Of a stretch of DNA of 15,044 nucleotides, positions 1 to 6,494 are shown in pieces (position 1 is the stretch's first letter; every line of letters starts with the position of its first letter). The notes under the pieces were generated by a model. It saw nothing but the letters and a program-made list of their open reading frames with translations. It was not told where the DNA came from and ran no database searches. This stretch comes from Candidatus Acetothermia bacterium JdFR-50 (GTDB lineage Bacteria > Bipolaricaulota > Bipolaricaulia > Bipolaricaulales > Bipolaricaulaceae): the NCBI GenBank assembly GCA_002010365.1, contig MTNL01000225.1, positions 1-15,044 on the forward strand. Reading direction: 5' to 3'. Position numbers and translations under genes: made by a program.

Positions 1-84
1 TGGAGGGGGAGGGATTCGAACCCCCGAAGGCCTCAAGCCGCCGGGTTTACAGCCCGGTGCGTTTGACCGCTTCGCTACCCCTCC
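1..84 (-). tRNA. tRNA-Tyr, anticodon GUA
   Basis: Read on the minus strand this folds as a class II tRNA. The 7-bp acceptor stem pairs GGAGGGG (84-78) with CCCCTCC (8-2), and the discriminator A is base 1. There is a T arm with loop TTCGAAT, a long variable arm as expected for tyrosine tRNA, and an anticodon loop CTGTAAA giving anticodon GTA. The 3' end sits on the window edge, so an encoded CCA cannot be judged. It lies 40 bases downstream of tRNA-Thr and is very likely cotranscribed with it. Confidence 0.96.
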
Positions 85-124
85 AAAACCTTGGGAATTT
101 TACCGCCTCGATCCGCGAGGCTAA

Positions 125-197
125 AGCCCGTGGCCCGACTCGAACGGGCAACCCTCCGCTTACAAGGCGGACGCTCTACCGGTTGAGCTACACGGGC
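125..197 (-). tRNA. tRNA-Thr, anticodon UGU
   Basis: This is a standard 73-base class I tRNA on the minus strand. The acceptor stem pairs GCCCGTG (197-191) with CACGGGC (132-126). The anticodon loop CTTGTAA gives anticodon TGT, and the T arm carries TTCGAGT. No CCA is encoded after the discriminator at 125. It is the first gene of a Thr-Tyr tRNA pair whose promoter overlaps the end of yjbQ. Confidence 0.96.
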
Positions 198-217
198 TTT
201 GCATTTCCACGCTAAAA

Positions 218-246
218 ATTCTAGGGATACTTCAGCCGCCGGTCAA
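218..246 (-). promoter_or_regulatory. Promoter of the tRNA-Thr/tRNA-Tyr unit
   Basis: On the minus strand, TTGACC (246-241) is followed by a 17-base spacer and TAGAAT (223-218). Each box has five of six consensus positions at the ideal distance. The start point would be near 211, leaving about 14 bases before tRNA-Thr. The -35 box lies inside the last codons of yjbQ, so the tRNAs have their own promoter and do not depend on read-through from that operon. Confidence 0.75.
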
Positions 247-639
247 CGGCAGCGAATAGGCGCGGATGCGGCGACGACGCGGTCCGTCGAACTCACAGAA
301 GTAGACCCCCTGCCATGTGCCCAAAGAAAGCCTTCCTCCTTCCACGGGAAGCATCAGGGTCGGCCCCAAAAGGGCCGAACGGAAGTGGGCCGGCGAGTTA
401 CCCTCCGTGTGCCGGAAGGGGACCCGGGGAACCACCGCCGCCATGGCGGCGTTGACGTCCGATCGCACGTTGGGATCGGCCGTCTCGTTCACCGTAAGGG
501 CAGCGGTGGTGTGGGGGCAGAAAAGGACCACAAACCCCTCCCCCAACCCCAGCTCCCGGATCGCGTCCTCCACCCGTGCGGTGATATCCAAAACCTCCTC
601 CCGGGACCGGGTGGATACCGCGATCTCCACGTACCTCAT
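232..639 (-). CDS. yjbQ: YjbQ/UPF0047 family protein
   Basis: A 135-residue protein of the compact YjbQ (UPF0047) family, at the usual family length. Its diagnostic blocks are CPHTTAALTVNE (41-52), the HTEGNSPAH stretch (77-85) and GTWQGVYFCEFDGPR (107-121), whose His and Asp residues form the conserved pocket. Members have been linked to weak thiamine-phosphate synthase activity, but the physiological role is unsettled. It is probably a soluble cytoplasmic oligomer. The ATG overlaps the TGA of the upstream CBS gene (ATGA at 639-636), so the two are translationally coupled as the end of the EF-G-like operon. The tRNA promoter lies in its last codons. The family assignment is firm; the function is not. 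Confidence 0.95.
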   Translation of the reverse strand: MRYVEIAVSTRSREEVLDITARVEDAIRELGLGEGFVVLFCPHTTAALTVNETADPNVRSDVNAAMAAVVPRVPFRHTEGNSPAHFRSALLGPTLMLPVEGGRLSLGTWQGVYFCEFDGPRRRRIRAYSLPLTGG

Positions 640-1193
640 CCCAACGCCTCCTCCAGCTCCCGCAGGAGCCCCTCCCGGTCCTCCAGGCCCCGCACGTGGA
701 GCACCACCTCCCCTTCTCCGCTCCGGATCACCGACACAAGCTCCACCCCTCGCCGGGCGAGGACCTCCAGGGCCCGATAAAGCTCCAAGTAGTCCTCGAG
801 CTTGAGGCGGATGCGGGTCCCCTCCTCCCCGATTCCCGTCATACGCACCAGGGCCCGGAGGGCCCCCCCGCGGGTGATGATCCCCACCAGTCGCTCCCCC
901 TCCAACACCGGGAGCACGGCGTAGCGATCGACGAGGAGGGCCAAAGCCCGCTCCACCGGGTCGTCGACCTGAAGCATCACCGTAGGTTGAGCAGCGAGCT
1001 TTCCCGCGGGAAGATCGGGCTTGGGGGCCGCATCTAGGGCCTTGCGGGTCAGGAACCCCACCAGTCTTCCCCCATCGTCCACCACCAGAACCAACGCCAA
1101 CCCCAGGTCCTCCGCCAACTTTCGGGCCTCCTCCACCGGGGTGGTGGCGAGGACGGTGGGGGGATCCGGTTCCATCCAGGCCCTGACCTTCAT
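636..1193 (-). CDS. CBS-domain pair protein with ACT-like C-terminus
   Basis: A 185-residue cytoplasmic protein. Residues 1-55 and 66-118 are two CBS repeats, with GRLVGFLTR and ERLVGIITR as the repeat-ending strands. Such a Bateman pair typically binds adenine nucleotides. Residues about 126-185 form an alternating strand/helix segment typical of an ACT-like regulatory domain, so the layout is like AcuB-type proteins. No catalytic domain is attached, so a role as a ligand-sensing regulator is the likely reading; the target is unknown. It starts 4 bases after the EF-G-like stop and overlaps yjbQ by 4 bases, so it is the middle gene of that operon. The CBS call is sure, the ACT-like call fairly sure. 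Confidence 0.92.
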   Translation of the reverse strand: MKVRAWMEPDPPTVLATTPVEEARKLAEDLGLALVLVVDDGGRLVGFLTRKALDAAPKPDLPAGKLAAQPTVMLQVDDPVERALALLVDRYAVLPVLEGERLVGIITRGGALRALVRMTGIGEEGTRIRLKLEDYLELYRALEVLARRGVELVSVIRSGEGEVVLHVRGLEDREGLLRELEEALG

Positions 1194-1197
1194 TCCA

Positions 1198-3156
1198 TCA
1201 CGAGCTTTCCTTGGCGGCGTTGGCCTCCGCCACGATCTTCTCCTGGAGCTGCGCCGGCACGAAGTCGTACCGGAGGAACTCCATCTGGAAGCTGGCCCGC
1301 CCCTGGGTCATGGACTTCAGATCCAGGGCATAGGAGAGGAGCTCGGCCAGTGGGACCTCTGCCTTAACCACCGTCTTCCCGTCCTGGGACTCCATCCCCA
1401 GGACCTTTCCCCTTCGGGCGTTGAGGTCGGAGATGATGTCTCCCGTGAAGGCCTCGGGGGCGATAACCGTAAGGAGCATGATGGGCTCAAGCAGCGCGGG
1501 CTCCGCCTTCTCCGCCGCCAGCTTGAACGCCTGGCGCGCGGCGATCTTGAACGAGAGCTCCGAGGAGTCCACAGGGTGGTACATCCCGTAGAACACCACC
1601 GCCTTGATGTCCACCATAGGGTAACCGGCCAGGACCCCCTCTTGCATCGCCTCCCGGACGCCTTTCTCTACCCCGGGGATGAACTGCTGCGGGATGACAC
1701 CTCCCTTGGTCTCGTCCAGGAACTGGAACCCCTCTCCCCGGGGCAGGGGCTCGATGCGGAGGTGGACCTCGCCGAACTGACCATGGCCGCCCGTCTGCTT
1801 TTTGTGCCGGTACTGGGCGGTGGCCTGCTTCTTGATCGTCTCCAGGTAAGGGATTTTGGGAATGCGGAGCTCCACTTCCACGTTGTAGCGGTTCTTCAGG
1901 CGCTCCCGCACCACATCCAGCTGGACGTCCCCCATCCCTGAGAGAATGGCCTCCTTGGTGACGTTGTCCCGCTCGAACTTGAGGGTGACTTTCGTGGAAA
2001 CGATATCGCGCATAGCGGTGGAGAGCTTCTCCTCATCCCCCTGGGACTTGGGGTAGACGGCCCGGGAAAAGACGGGCTTGGGAAAGGGCGGCTCCGGGAA
2101 GGGCTCGGCTCCCTCCACGGCGATGGTGTCCCCCAGGGCGATGTCCTCGAGCTTTCCCAAGGCGGCGATATCCCCGGCCGCGGCTTTTCCCGTCTTCTCA
2201 AGCTTCGTGCCCTTGAGAGTATAGATATCGCGTATCTGTACTTTGTTTCCGGTGCGCAAATGGGTCCAGGCGTTACCTTCCGAAAGTTCTCCTCCGGAAA
2301 CCCGCACGAAGGCAATCCGGCCCAAATACGGATCGGAGAGGATGTTGAACGTCCAGAGGCGGAGCGTCTCTTCGGCTTCGGGCTCCGGGGCCAAGGTCCG
2401 GAGGACATCCAGGAGCTGTGACATCCCTACTCCCGCCTCGGCGGAGCCCCAAAGAACCGGAACGAAGGTCCCATCGGCCACTCCTTTGGCCAAGGCGGAA
2501 GCGAGCTCCTCAGGGGAGATCTCCTCATCGCTCAGGAACTTCTCCGCTAAGACATCGTCCAGAGAGGCGATTTCCTCGATGAGCTGAGATTTCAACTCCT
2601 CCACATGACCTTTTATAGCTTCAGGGATCGAGGTCCCTCCCTTGGGACCTCTGGCCTCACCGCTCAGGAGGTCCACGACCCCCGTAAGCTCTCCGTTTTC
2701 TCTTATAGGCCACTGAATAGGCCAGAACTTGGCGTTGAGGCCCTCGCGCAGGCCCTCCAGGGCCTTAGCGGGATCCGCCTCGGGGCGGTCCATCATGTTG
2801 ACGAAGACCAGGACAGGTTTCTTGGCCCTAGCAATGACCTCCCATGCCTGCTCCGTCACCACCTCAACGGGCTTTTCCCCGTGGACCACCAACACCACCA
2901 AGTCCGCGGTATAGACGGCCTTGATGGTCTCCTCGATGAACTCCCCCAGGCCTGGGGCAACAAGCAGGTTGAGTTTTGTGTCCTTCCAGTTGCAGGCACA
3001 AACCGCCAAATCGATGGAATAGCCTCGCCTTTTCTCTTCGGGCGAAGCGTCGAGTTGGATCTCCTTTTCCCCGGCCTGCTCCAAGAGCTTGGCCGCGAGC
3101 GTGGTCTTACCGGAGCCAGAGTGCCCTACGAAACCGATATTCCGAGTTTGCCCCAT
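1198..3156 (-). CDS. EF-G-like translational GTPase paralogue with degenerate G motifs
   Basis: A 652-residue EF-G-like (FusA2/EF-G-2 type) protein, not the main EF-G. The P-loop is GHSGSGKTT (11-19) rather than GHVDHGKTT, as in this paralogue family. Switch I ends in EEKRRGYSI (40-48), and the stretch before it is short. The G3 motif, normally DxPG, reads VAPG (66-69). The G4 motif, normally NKxD, reads NMMD (120-123). G5 SA is present. Domain II, domain IV (GGHGQFGEV; HPVDSSELSFKIA) and domain V (RRGKVLGM) look normal. It probably acts on the ribosome, but its nucleotide use is doubtful. The start at 3156 is preferred: GGGGTGA lies 5 bases upstream, and a promoter at 3190-3218 excludes the longer frame from 3231. 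ATG at 3162 is the alternative. It leads the operon with the CBS gene and yjbQ. Confidence 0.93.
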   Translation of the reverse strand: MGQTRNIGFVGHSGSGKTTLAAKLLEQAGEKEIQLDASPEEKRRGYSIDLAVCACNWKDTKLNLLVAPGLGEFIEETIKAVYTADLVVLVVHGEKPVEVVTEQAWEVIARAKKPVLVFVNMMDRPEADPAKALEGLREGLNAKFWPIQWPIRENGELTGVVDLLSGEARGPKGGTSIPEAIKGHVEELKSQLIEEIASLDDVLAEKFLSDEEISPEELASALAKGVADGTFVPVLWGSAEAGVGMSQLLDVLRTLAPEPEAEETLRLWTFNILSDPYLGRIAFVRVSGGELSEGNAWTHLRTGNKVQIRDIYTLKGTKLEKTGKAAAGDIAALGKLEDIALGDTIAVEGAEPFPEPPFPKPVFSRAVYPKSQGDEEKLSTAMRDIVSTKVTLKFERDNVTKEAILSGMGDVQLDVVRERLKNRYNVEVELRIPKIPYLETIKKQATAQYRHKKQTGGHGQFGEVHLRIEPLPRGEGFQFLDETKGGVIPQQFIPGVEKGVREAMQEGVLAGYPMVDIKAVVFYGMYHPVDSSELSFKIAARQAFKLAAEKAEPALLEPIMLLTVIAPEAFTGDIISDLNARRGKVLGMESQDGKTVVKAEVPLAELLSYALDLKSMTQGRASFQMEFLRYDFVPAQLQEKIVAEANAAKESS

Positions 3157-3189
3157 CCACATCACCCCGATCGAAGCGGATTCCTGCGG

Positions 3190-3218
3190 AGTATATCCAC
3201 AGCCAACTCCCAGGGCAA
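3190..3218 (-). promoter_or_regulatory. Promoter of the EF-G-like/CBS/yjbQ operon
   Basis: On the minus strand, TTGCCC (3218-3213), a 17-base spacer and TATACT (3195-3190) form a good sigma-70-type promoter. Transcription would start near 3183, about 27 bases before the start codon at 3156, with the GGGGTGA ribosome binding site in between. This supports the shorter reading of the EF-G-like protein. Confidence 0.65.
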
Positions 3219-3247
3219 AAGCGGCGTTCACCCCGCTCCGTCCACGT

Positions 3248-3262
3248 CACTTGCATAAAGTG
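3248..3262. promoter_or_regulatory. Operator-like inverted repeat at the ABC operon promoter
   Basis: CACTT, five bases, AAGTG is a perfect 5-bp-arm inverted repeat whose right end touches the -35 box at 3263. That is where a repressor or activator of the plus-strand sugar-type ABC operon would bind. No regulator gene is next to it. The arms are short, so chance is possible. Confidence 0.35.
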
Positions 3263-3291
3263 TTGATGAAAAGTCGGACCAGTGCTATAGT
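3263..3291 (+). promoter_or_regulatory. Promoter of the ABC transporter/nuclease operon
   Basis: TTGATG (3263-3268), a 17-base spacer and TATAGT (3286-3291) form a good promoter divergent from the EF-G-like promoter. The start point would fall near 3298, right at the TTG proposed as start of the first permease. The messenger would therefore be leaderless or nearly so. Confidence 0.7.
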
Positions 3292-3296
3292 AACCT

Positions 3297-4223
3297 TTGC
3301 AGAACGCCGTGAAAAAACCCGAAGGACTCGATCGCGTACAGAAGGATCTGCGTGTTCCAGGCCTTAGTACTGGCCGCAGTCTTTGGAATGCGTTTTTCCG
3401 CACTTTGCTTCAAGAGCTCAAGCGAAGCCCACTCTACCTCATCCTTTTCGCCGTTATGGCCATCATGCTTCTGCCTTTCTTCTGGACCGTAACCACATCG
3501 TTCAAAACCCCCCAGGAGGCCCAGAGCTATCCTCCCACGTGGATCCCAAAGCAGCTGCGTTGGCAAAACTACATCGAGGCCTGGAACGCCGCTCCCTTCG
3601 GGCGGTACTTCCTCAACAGCCTGTTCGTGGCCACGGCCACAGCCATCGGAGGAGTGATCACCTCGGTGCTCGCCGCTTATGCCTTCGCCAAGATGAACTT
3701 CATCGGTAAGAACGTGCTTTTCTACCTTCTGGTGGGAACGATGATGATCCCAGGCCAGATGCTCCTCGTCCCTAACTACCTCACCATAGTCAAACTCCGC
3801 TGGTACGACACCTACCAGGCCTTGATCGTCCCCTGGGTGGCGAATGTGTTCGGGATCTTTCTCCTGCGGCAATTCTTTCGCACCATCCCCGATGAGCTAT
3901 GGGATTCGGCCCAGATAGACGGTTGCTCGCGTTTTAGATTCCTGTGGCAATTCGTGGTGCCGCTGTCGAAGCCGGCCCTGGTAACCCTTTTCCTCTTCCG
4001 GTTTATAGGCAGTTGGAACGCGTTCCTATGGGTGCTCATCATGACGAGCCGGGAGGAGATGAGGACGCTCCCCGTGGGCCTTTACTATTTCATCGGGGAA
4101 GCAGGGACGGACTATCATCTGCTGACGGCAGCGGCCACGTTCGCTATGATGCCCATCATATTCTTGTTTCTTGTGGCCCAACGCCAATTCATCCAGGGAG
4201 TGGCCCGCACCGGGCTCAAATGA
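3297..4223 (+). CDS. Carbohydrate-type ABC transporter permease (MalG/UgpE family)
   Basis: A 308-residue inner-membrane permease of the MalG/UgpE type. Six hydrophobic segments fit near residues 46-67, 105-128, 137-160, 178-196, 225-248 and 277-297. The cytoplasmic EAA loop, which docks the ATPase, is at 199-226 (DSAQIDG, then FVVPLSKP). It would pair with the MalF-like permease at 5560 and receive substrate from the binding protein at 4290. The start is uncertain. TTG at 3297 gives the full frame but has no Shine-Dalgarno and sits on the predicted transcription start; GTG at 3309 is an alternative with an 11-base leader. It is the first gene of the operon, which is unusual, since binding proteins normally lead. 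No ATPase gene accompanies it. Confidence 0.95.
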   Translation: MQNAVKKPEGLDRVQKDLRVPGLSTGRSLWNAFFRTLLQELKRSPLYLILFAVMAIMLLPFFWTVTTSFKTPQEAQSYPPTWIPKQLRWQNYIEAWNAAPFGRYFLNSLFVATATAIGGVITSVLAAYAFAKMNFIGKNVLFYLLVGTMMIPGQMLLVPNYLTIVKLRWYDTYQALIVPWVANVFGIFLLRQFFRTIPDELWDSAQIDGCSRFRFLWQFVVPLSKPALVTLFLFRFIGSWNAFLWVLIMTSREEMRTLPVGLYYFIGEAGTDYHLLTAAATFAMMPIIFLFLVAQRQFIQGVARTGLK

Positions 4224-4289
4224 GGGGGGGTGAGACACAGGAGGCTAAAGAGAGGAGATGGACGACAAAAACGTTTGCGGAGGTGAAAC

Positions 4290-5501
4290 ATGTATAAAAA
4301 GGTAGTTATTGTATTGGCAGTTCTGTTTATCGGGGTCCTGGCCATCGGCCAGGTGGAGATCGAGTTCTGGCACGCCATGCGCGGCGGCCACTTGGAAACC
4401 CTTGAGGCTATCACTGCCCAATTCATGGAGAAGAACCCCGACATCGTGGTGAAGCTCGTGGGGCAAGGCGGTTACGGTGACCTCAACACCAAGCTGATCG
4501 CGGCCGCTGCCGCCATGCAACCGCCCACGATGGCTCAATTCTACGCGGACTGGGTAGCCGCGGCCTACAAGGATGCCCTCATGCCCTTGGACGATCTTAT
4601 CCCCGAGGAAATCCTTTCTGATATTCCTGAAAAACTCTTACAAGCGTGTTATTTCGACGGAAAGCTCCTCACAATCCCGTTCAACAAATCCACCTTAATC
4701 CTCTTCTACAACACCGACCTCGTGTCTGAACCCCCCACCACCTGGGAGGAACTCATCGAGATGGCAAAGGCCCTCACCGTGGACGAGGACGGCGATGGCA
4801 CCCCCGAGCGCTACGGATTTGGGCTCCGGCCTTATGCAGAGATGTTCACCACACCGTTCTGGCAGGCTGGGGGGAGATTCTTCTCTGAGGATATGACCGA
4901 ATCGCTCCTCTACTCTGAGCCGGGACTCGCCGCACTCAACTTCCTGCTCGAGCTCAAGGCCACGAGCCTTTACCAAACCGGTTACCTCTCCAGCCCCTTC
5001 GGATCCGGCAAGATCGCTATGTACATCGGGTCCGTGGCGGGGATCCCGTATGTAGCCCGGGCGGCCGAGGGCAAAGTCAATTGGAATACCGCAGTACTCC
5101 CCAAGGGACCGGTAAACAACGACTCCATCTACATGGGCACTGATATCGGGATCTTCGCTTTGAATACCACCCCGGAGCAGCGTGAGGCCGCCCTCAAGTA
5201 CATCCTCTACCTCCTTTCCCCCGAGGCCCACATGGCATGGGCCAAGGGCACCGGCTATATCCCCTTCCGGAAGAGCGCCATCACCTCGGCAGAGTGGAAG
5301 GCCTACATGGCCGAGCACCCCGAACGGGTGGCCGTAACCGAGCAGGCCTTCCATGGATTCACCTACCCCAACCACCCCCAGTGGTATTCGATCCGCGGCG
5401 TGATCGGTGATATGCTTGAAGCGGTGCTCCTCGGCGATATGACCCCCGAGGAAGCCCTCCAATGGGCCGACGAGACCATTGAGGAGGAGTACCTTAAGTG
5501 A
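4290..5501 (+). CDS. Extracellular solute-binding protein, family 1 (UgpB/MalE-like)
   Basis: A 403-residue periplasmic binding protein. Residues 1-20 are a signal peptide (KK, then a hydrophobic core ending AIGQ) with no lipobox cysteine, so it is probably soluble in the periplasm. The mature start VEIEFWHAM, the PFNKSTLILFYN block near 130 and GYIPFRKSA near 325 match the family 1 fold. To my memory they resemble UgpB (glycerol-3-phosphate binding) more than maltose-binding proteins; this is a resemblance, not a demonstrated ligand. The start is fixed by a very strong ribosome binding site, GGAGGTGA (4279-4286). It lies between the two permease genes and is followed by a stable hairpin that should favour accumulation of its message over that of the next gene. 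Confidence 0.95.
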   Translation: MYKKVVIVLAVLFIGVLAIGQVEIEFWHAMRGGHLETLEAITAQFMEKNPDIVVKLVGQGGYGDLNTKLIAAAAAMQPPTMAQFYADWVAAAYKDALMPLDDLIPEEILSDIPEKLLQACYFDGKLLTIPFNKSTLILFYNTDLVSEPPTTWEELIEMAKALTVDEDGDGTPERYGFGLRPYAEMFTTPFWQAGGRFFSEDMTESLLYSEPGLAALNFLLELKATSLYQTGYLSSPFGSGKIAMYIGSVAGIPYVARAAEGKVNWNTAVLPKGPVNNDSIYMGTDIGIFALNTTPEQREAALKYILYLLSPEAHMAWAKGTGYIPFRKSAITSAEWKAYMAEHPERVAVTEQAFHGFTYPNHPQWYSIRGVIGDMLEAVLLGDMTPEEALQWADETIEEEYLK

Positions 5502-5508
5502 CCATGGC

Positions 5509-5537
5509 CGGGCGGGGTCTGAACCAGGCCCCGCCCG
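5509..5537 (+). terminator. Intercistronic GC hairpin after the binding-protein gene
   Basis: CGGGCGGGG (5509-5517) and CCCCGCCCG (5529-5537) form a perfect 9-bp stem with an 11-base loop, 7 bases after the binding-protein stop. It is followed by GTAATTTCTC rather than a T run, so full termination is unlikely. Partial attenuation or protection of the upstream message from 3' exonucleases fits better, as known between malE and malF in enterobacteria. Confidence 0.65.
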
Positions 5538-5559
5538 TAATTTCTCGACCGGGAGGAAA

Positions 5560-6492
5560 GTGCGCGGCCGTCGCTTAAGGAAAGTTATCGGGGAGAGCTT
5601 AGAGGCATACCTCTATCTCCTTCCCGCGTTCGCGGTACTGGGGGTGTTTACCTTCTATCCCGTGGTCCGTGCCTTCCAGATCAGTCTCTATCGCTGGCCC
5701 GTTATCGGACCCAAAACTTTCGTGGGCTTCGGAAACTACCTCAAACTTATTGGGGACCGTGAGTTCTGGATGGCCCTGCGGAACACGAGTTACTACGTTC
5801 TGGGTTCCGTACCCCTTACCCTGACTTTAGCCATCCTGGTGGCGGTTCTTTTGAACTCCCGGATCCGGGGACGAGTGATGGCGCGGGTGGCGTTCTTCAT
5901 CCCTTACATCACCCCTATGGTAGCCGCAACGGTTGTGTGGCGTTGGATATACGACCGGGATTATGGTCTCCTCAACTACCTCCTCGAGATCCTCGAGAAA
6001 GCCCTAAGGCACTTGGGGTTGGCGGTGAACTTGGGCCCGGTGGATTGGCTGAACCAACCCGGGCTGGCAATACCTATCCTCATCGTGATCGGGGTATGGC
6101 AGTACGTAGGATACCAAGCCATCATCCTCCTCGCCGGGCTCCAGAACATCGATCGACAGTACTACGATGCGGCCAAAGTGGATGGGGCCAACGCCTGGCA
6201 CCTCTTCCGGCACATCACCGTACCTCTACTGACCCCACAGATCTTCTTCCTTCTCATCATCTCCATGATCGGGGCGTTTCAGCTCTTCACCCAGGTTTTC
6301 ATCCTCTTCGTCGGAAATCCTGGGCCGCGGGACTCCGCAATGACCATCGTTTTTTACATTTACGAGAAAGCTTTTCGCGAATTCTACATGGGAGTGGCCT
6401 CGGCTGCGGCCTACATCCTCTTCGGGATCATCTTCCTCCTCACCCTGATCCAGTTCCGCCTCTCCCGACGATGGGTATTCTATGGGGGATGA
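5560..6492 (+). CDS. Carbohydrate-type ABC transporter permease (MalF/UgpA family)
   Basis: A 310-residue inner-membrane permease of the UgpA/MalF type. The first membrane segment is at about 17-37 (LYLLPAFAVLGVFTFYPVV), the classic N-terminus of this family. More segments lie near 78-98, 110-130, 170-193, 226-250 and 280-297. The EAA docking loop is at 200-226 (YYDAAKVDGANAW, then ITVPLLTP). The start is GTG at 5560, after GGGAGG at 5551-5556, with only 3 bases between, which may make it weak. An upstream ATG at 5479 lies inside the binding-protein gene and would read through the hairpin, so it is rejected. The stop overlaps or touches the start of the nuclease gene, which is therefore in the same operon. 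Confidence 0.95.
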   Translation: MRGRRLRKVIGESLEAYLYLLPAFAVLGVFTFYPVVRAFQISLYRWPVIGPKTFVGFGNYLKLIGDREFWMALRNTSYYVLGSVPLTLTLAILVAVLLNSRIRGRVMARVAFFIPYITPMVAATVVWRWIYDRDYGLLNYLLEILEKALRHLGLAVNLGPVDWLNQPGLAIPILIVIGVWQYVGYQAIILLAGLQNIDRQYYDAAKVDGANAWHLFRHITVPLLTPQIFFLLIISMIGAFQLFTQVFILFVGNPGPRDSAMTIVFYIYEKAFREFYMGVASAAAYILFGIIFLLTLIQFRLSRRWVFYGG

Positions 6493-6494
6493 AC

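Noticed and set aside
1021..1941. Plus-strand 306-codon open frame
   Set aside because: It is antisense to the EF-G-like and CBS genes, with no recognisable domain and a composition typical of a high-GC shadow.
3157..3231. N-terminal extension of the EF-G-like protein from 3231
   Set aside because: It covers the predicted promoter at 3190-3218 and has no family match; the protein fold begins at 3156 behind a ribosome binding site.
5479..5559. ATG start of the second permease inside the binding-protein gene
   Set aside because: It would translate the GC hairpin; GTG at 5560 follows GGGAGG.
5937..6488. Long upstream part of the nuclease open frame
   Set aside because: It lies in another frame within the MalF-like permease gene; the signal peptide starts at 6495.
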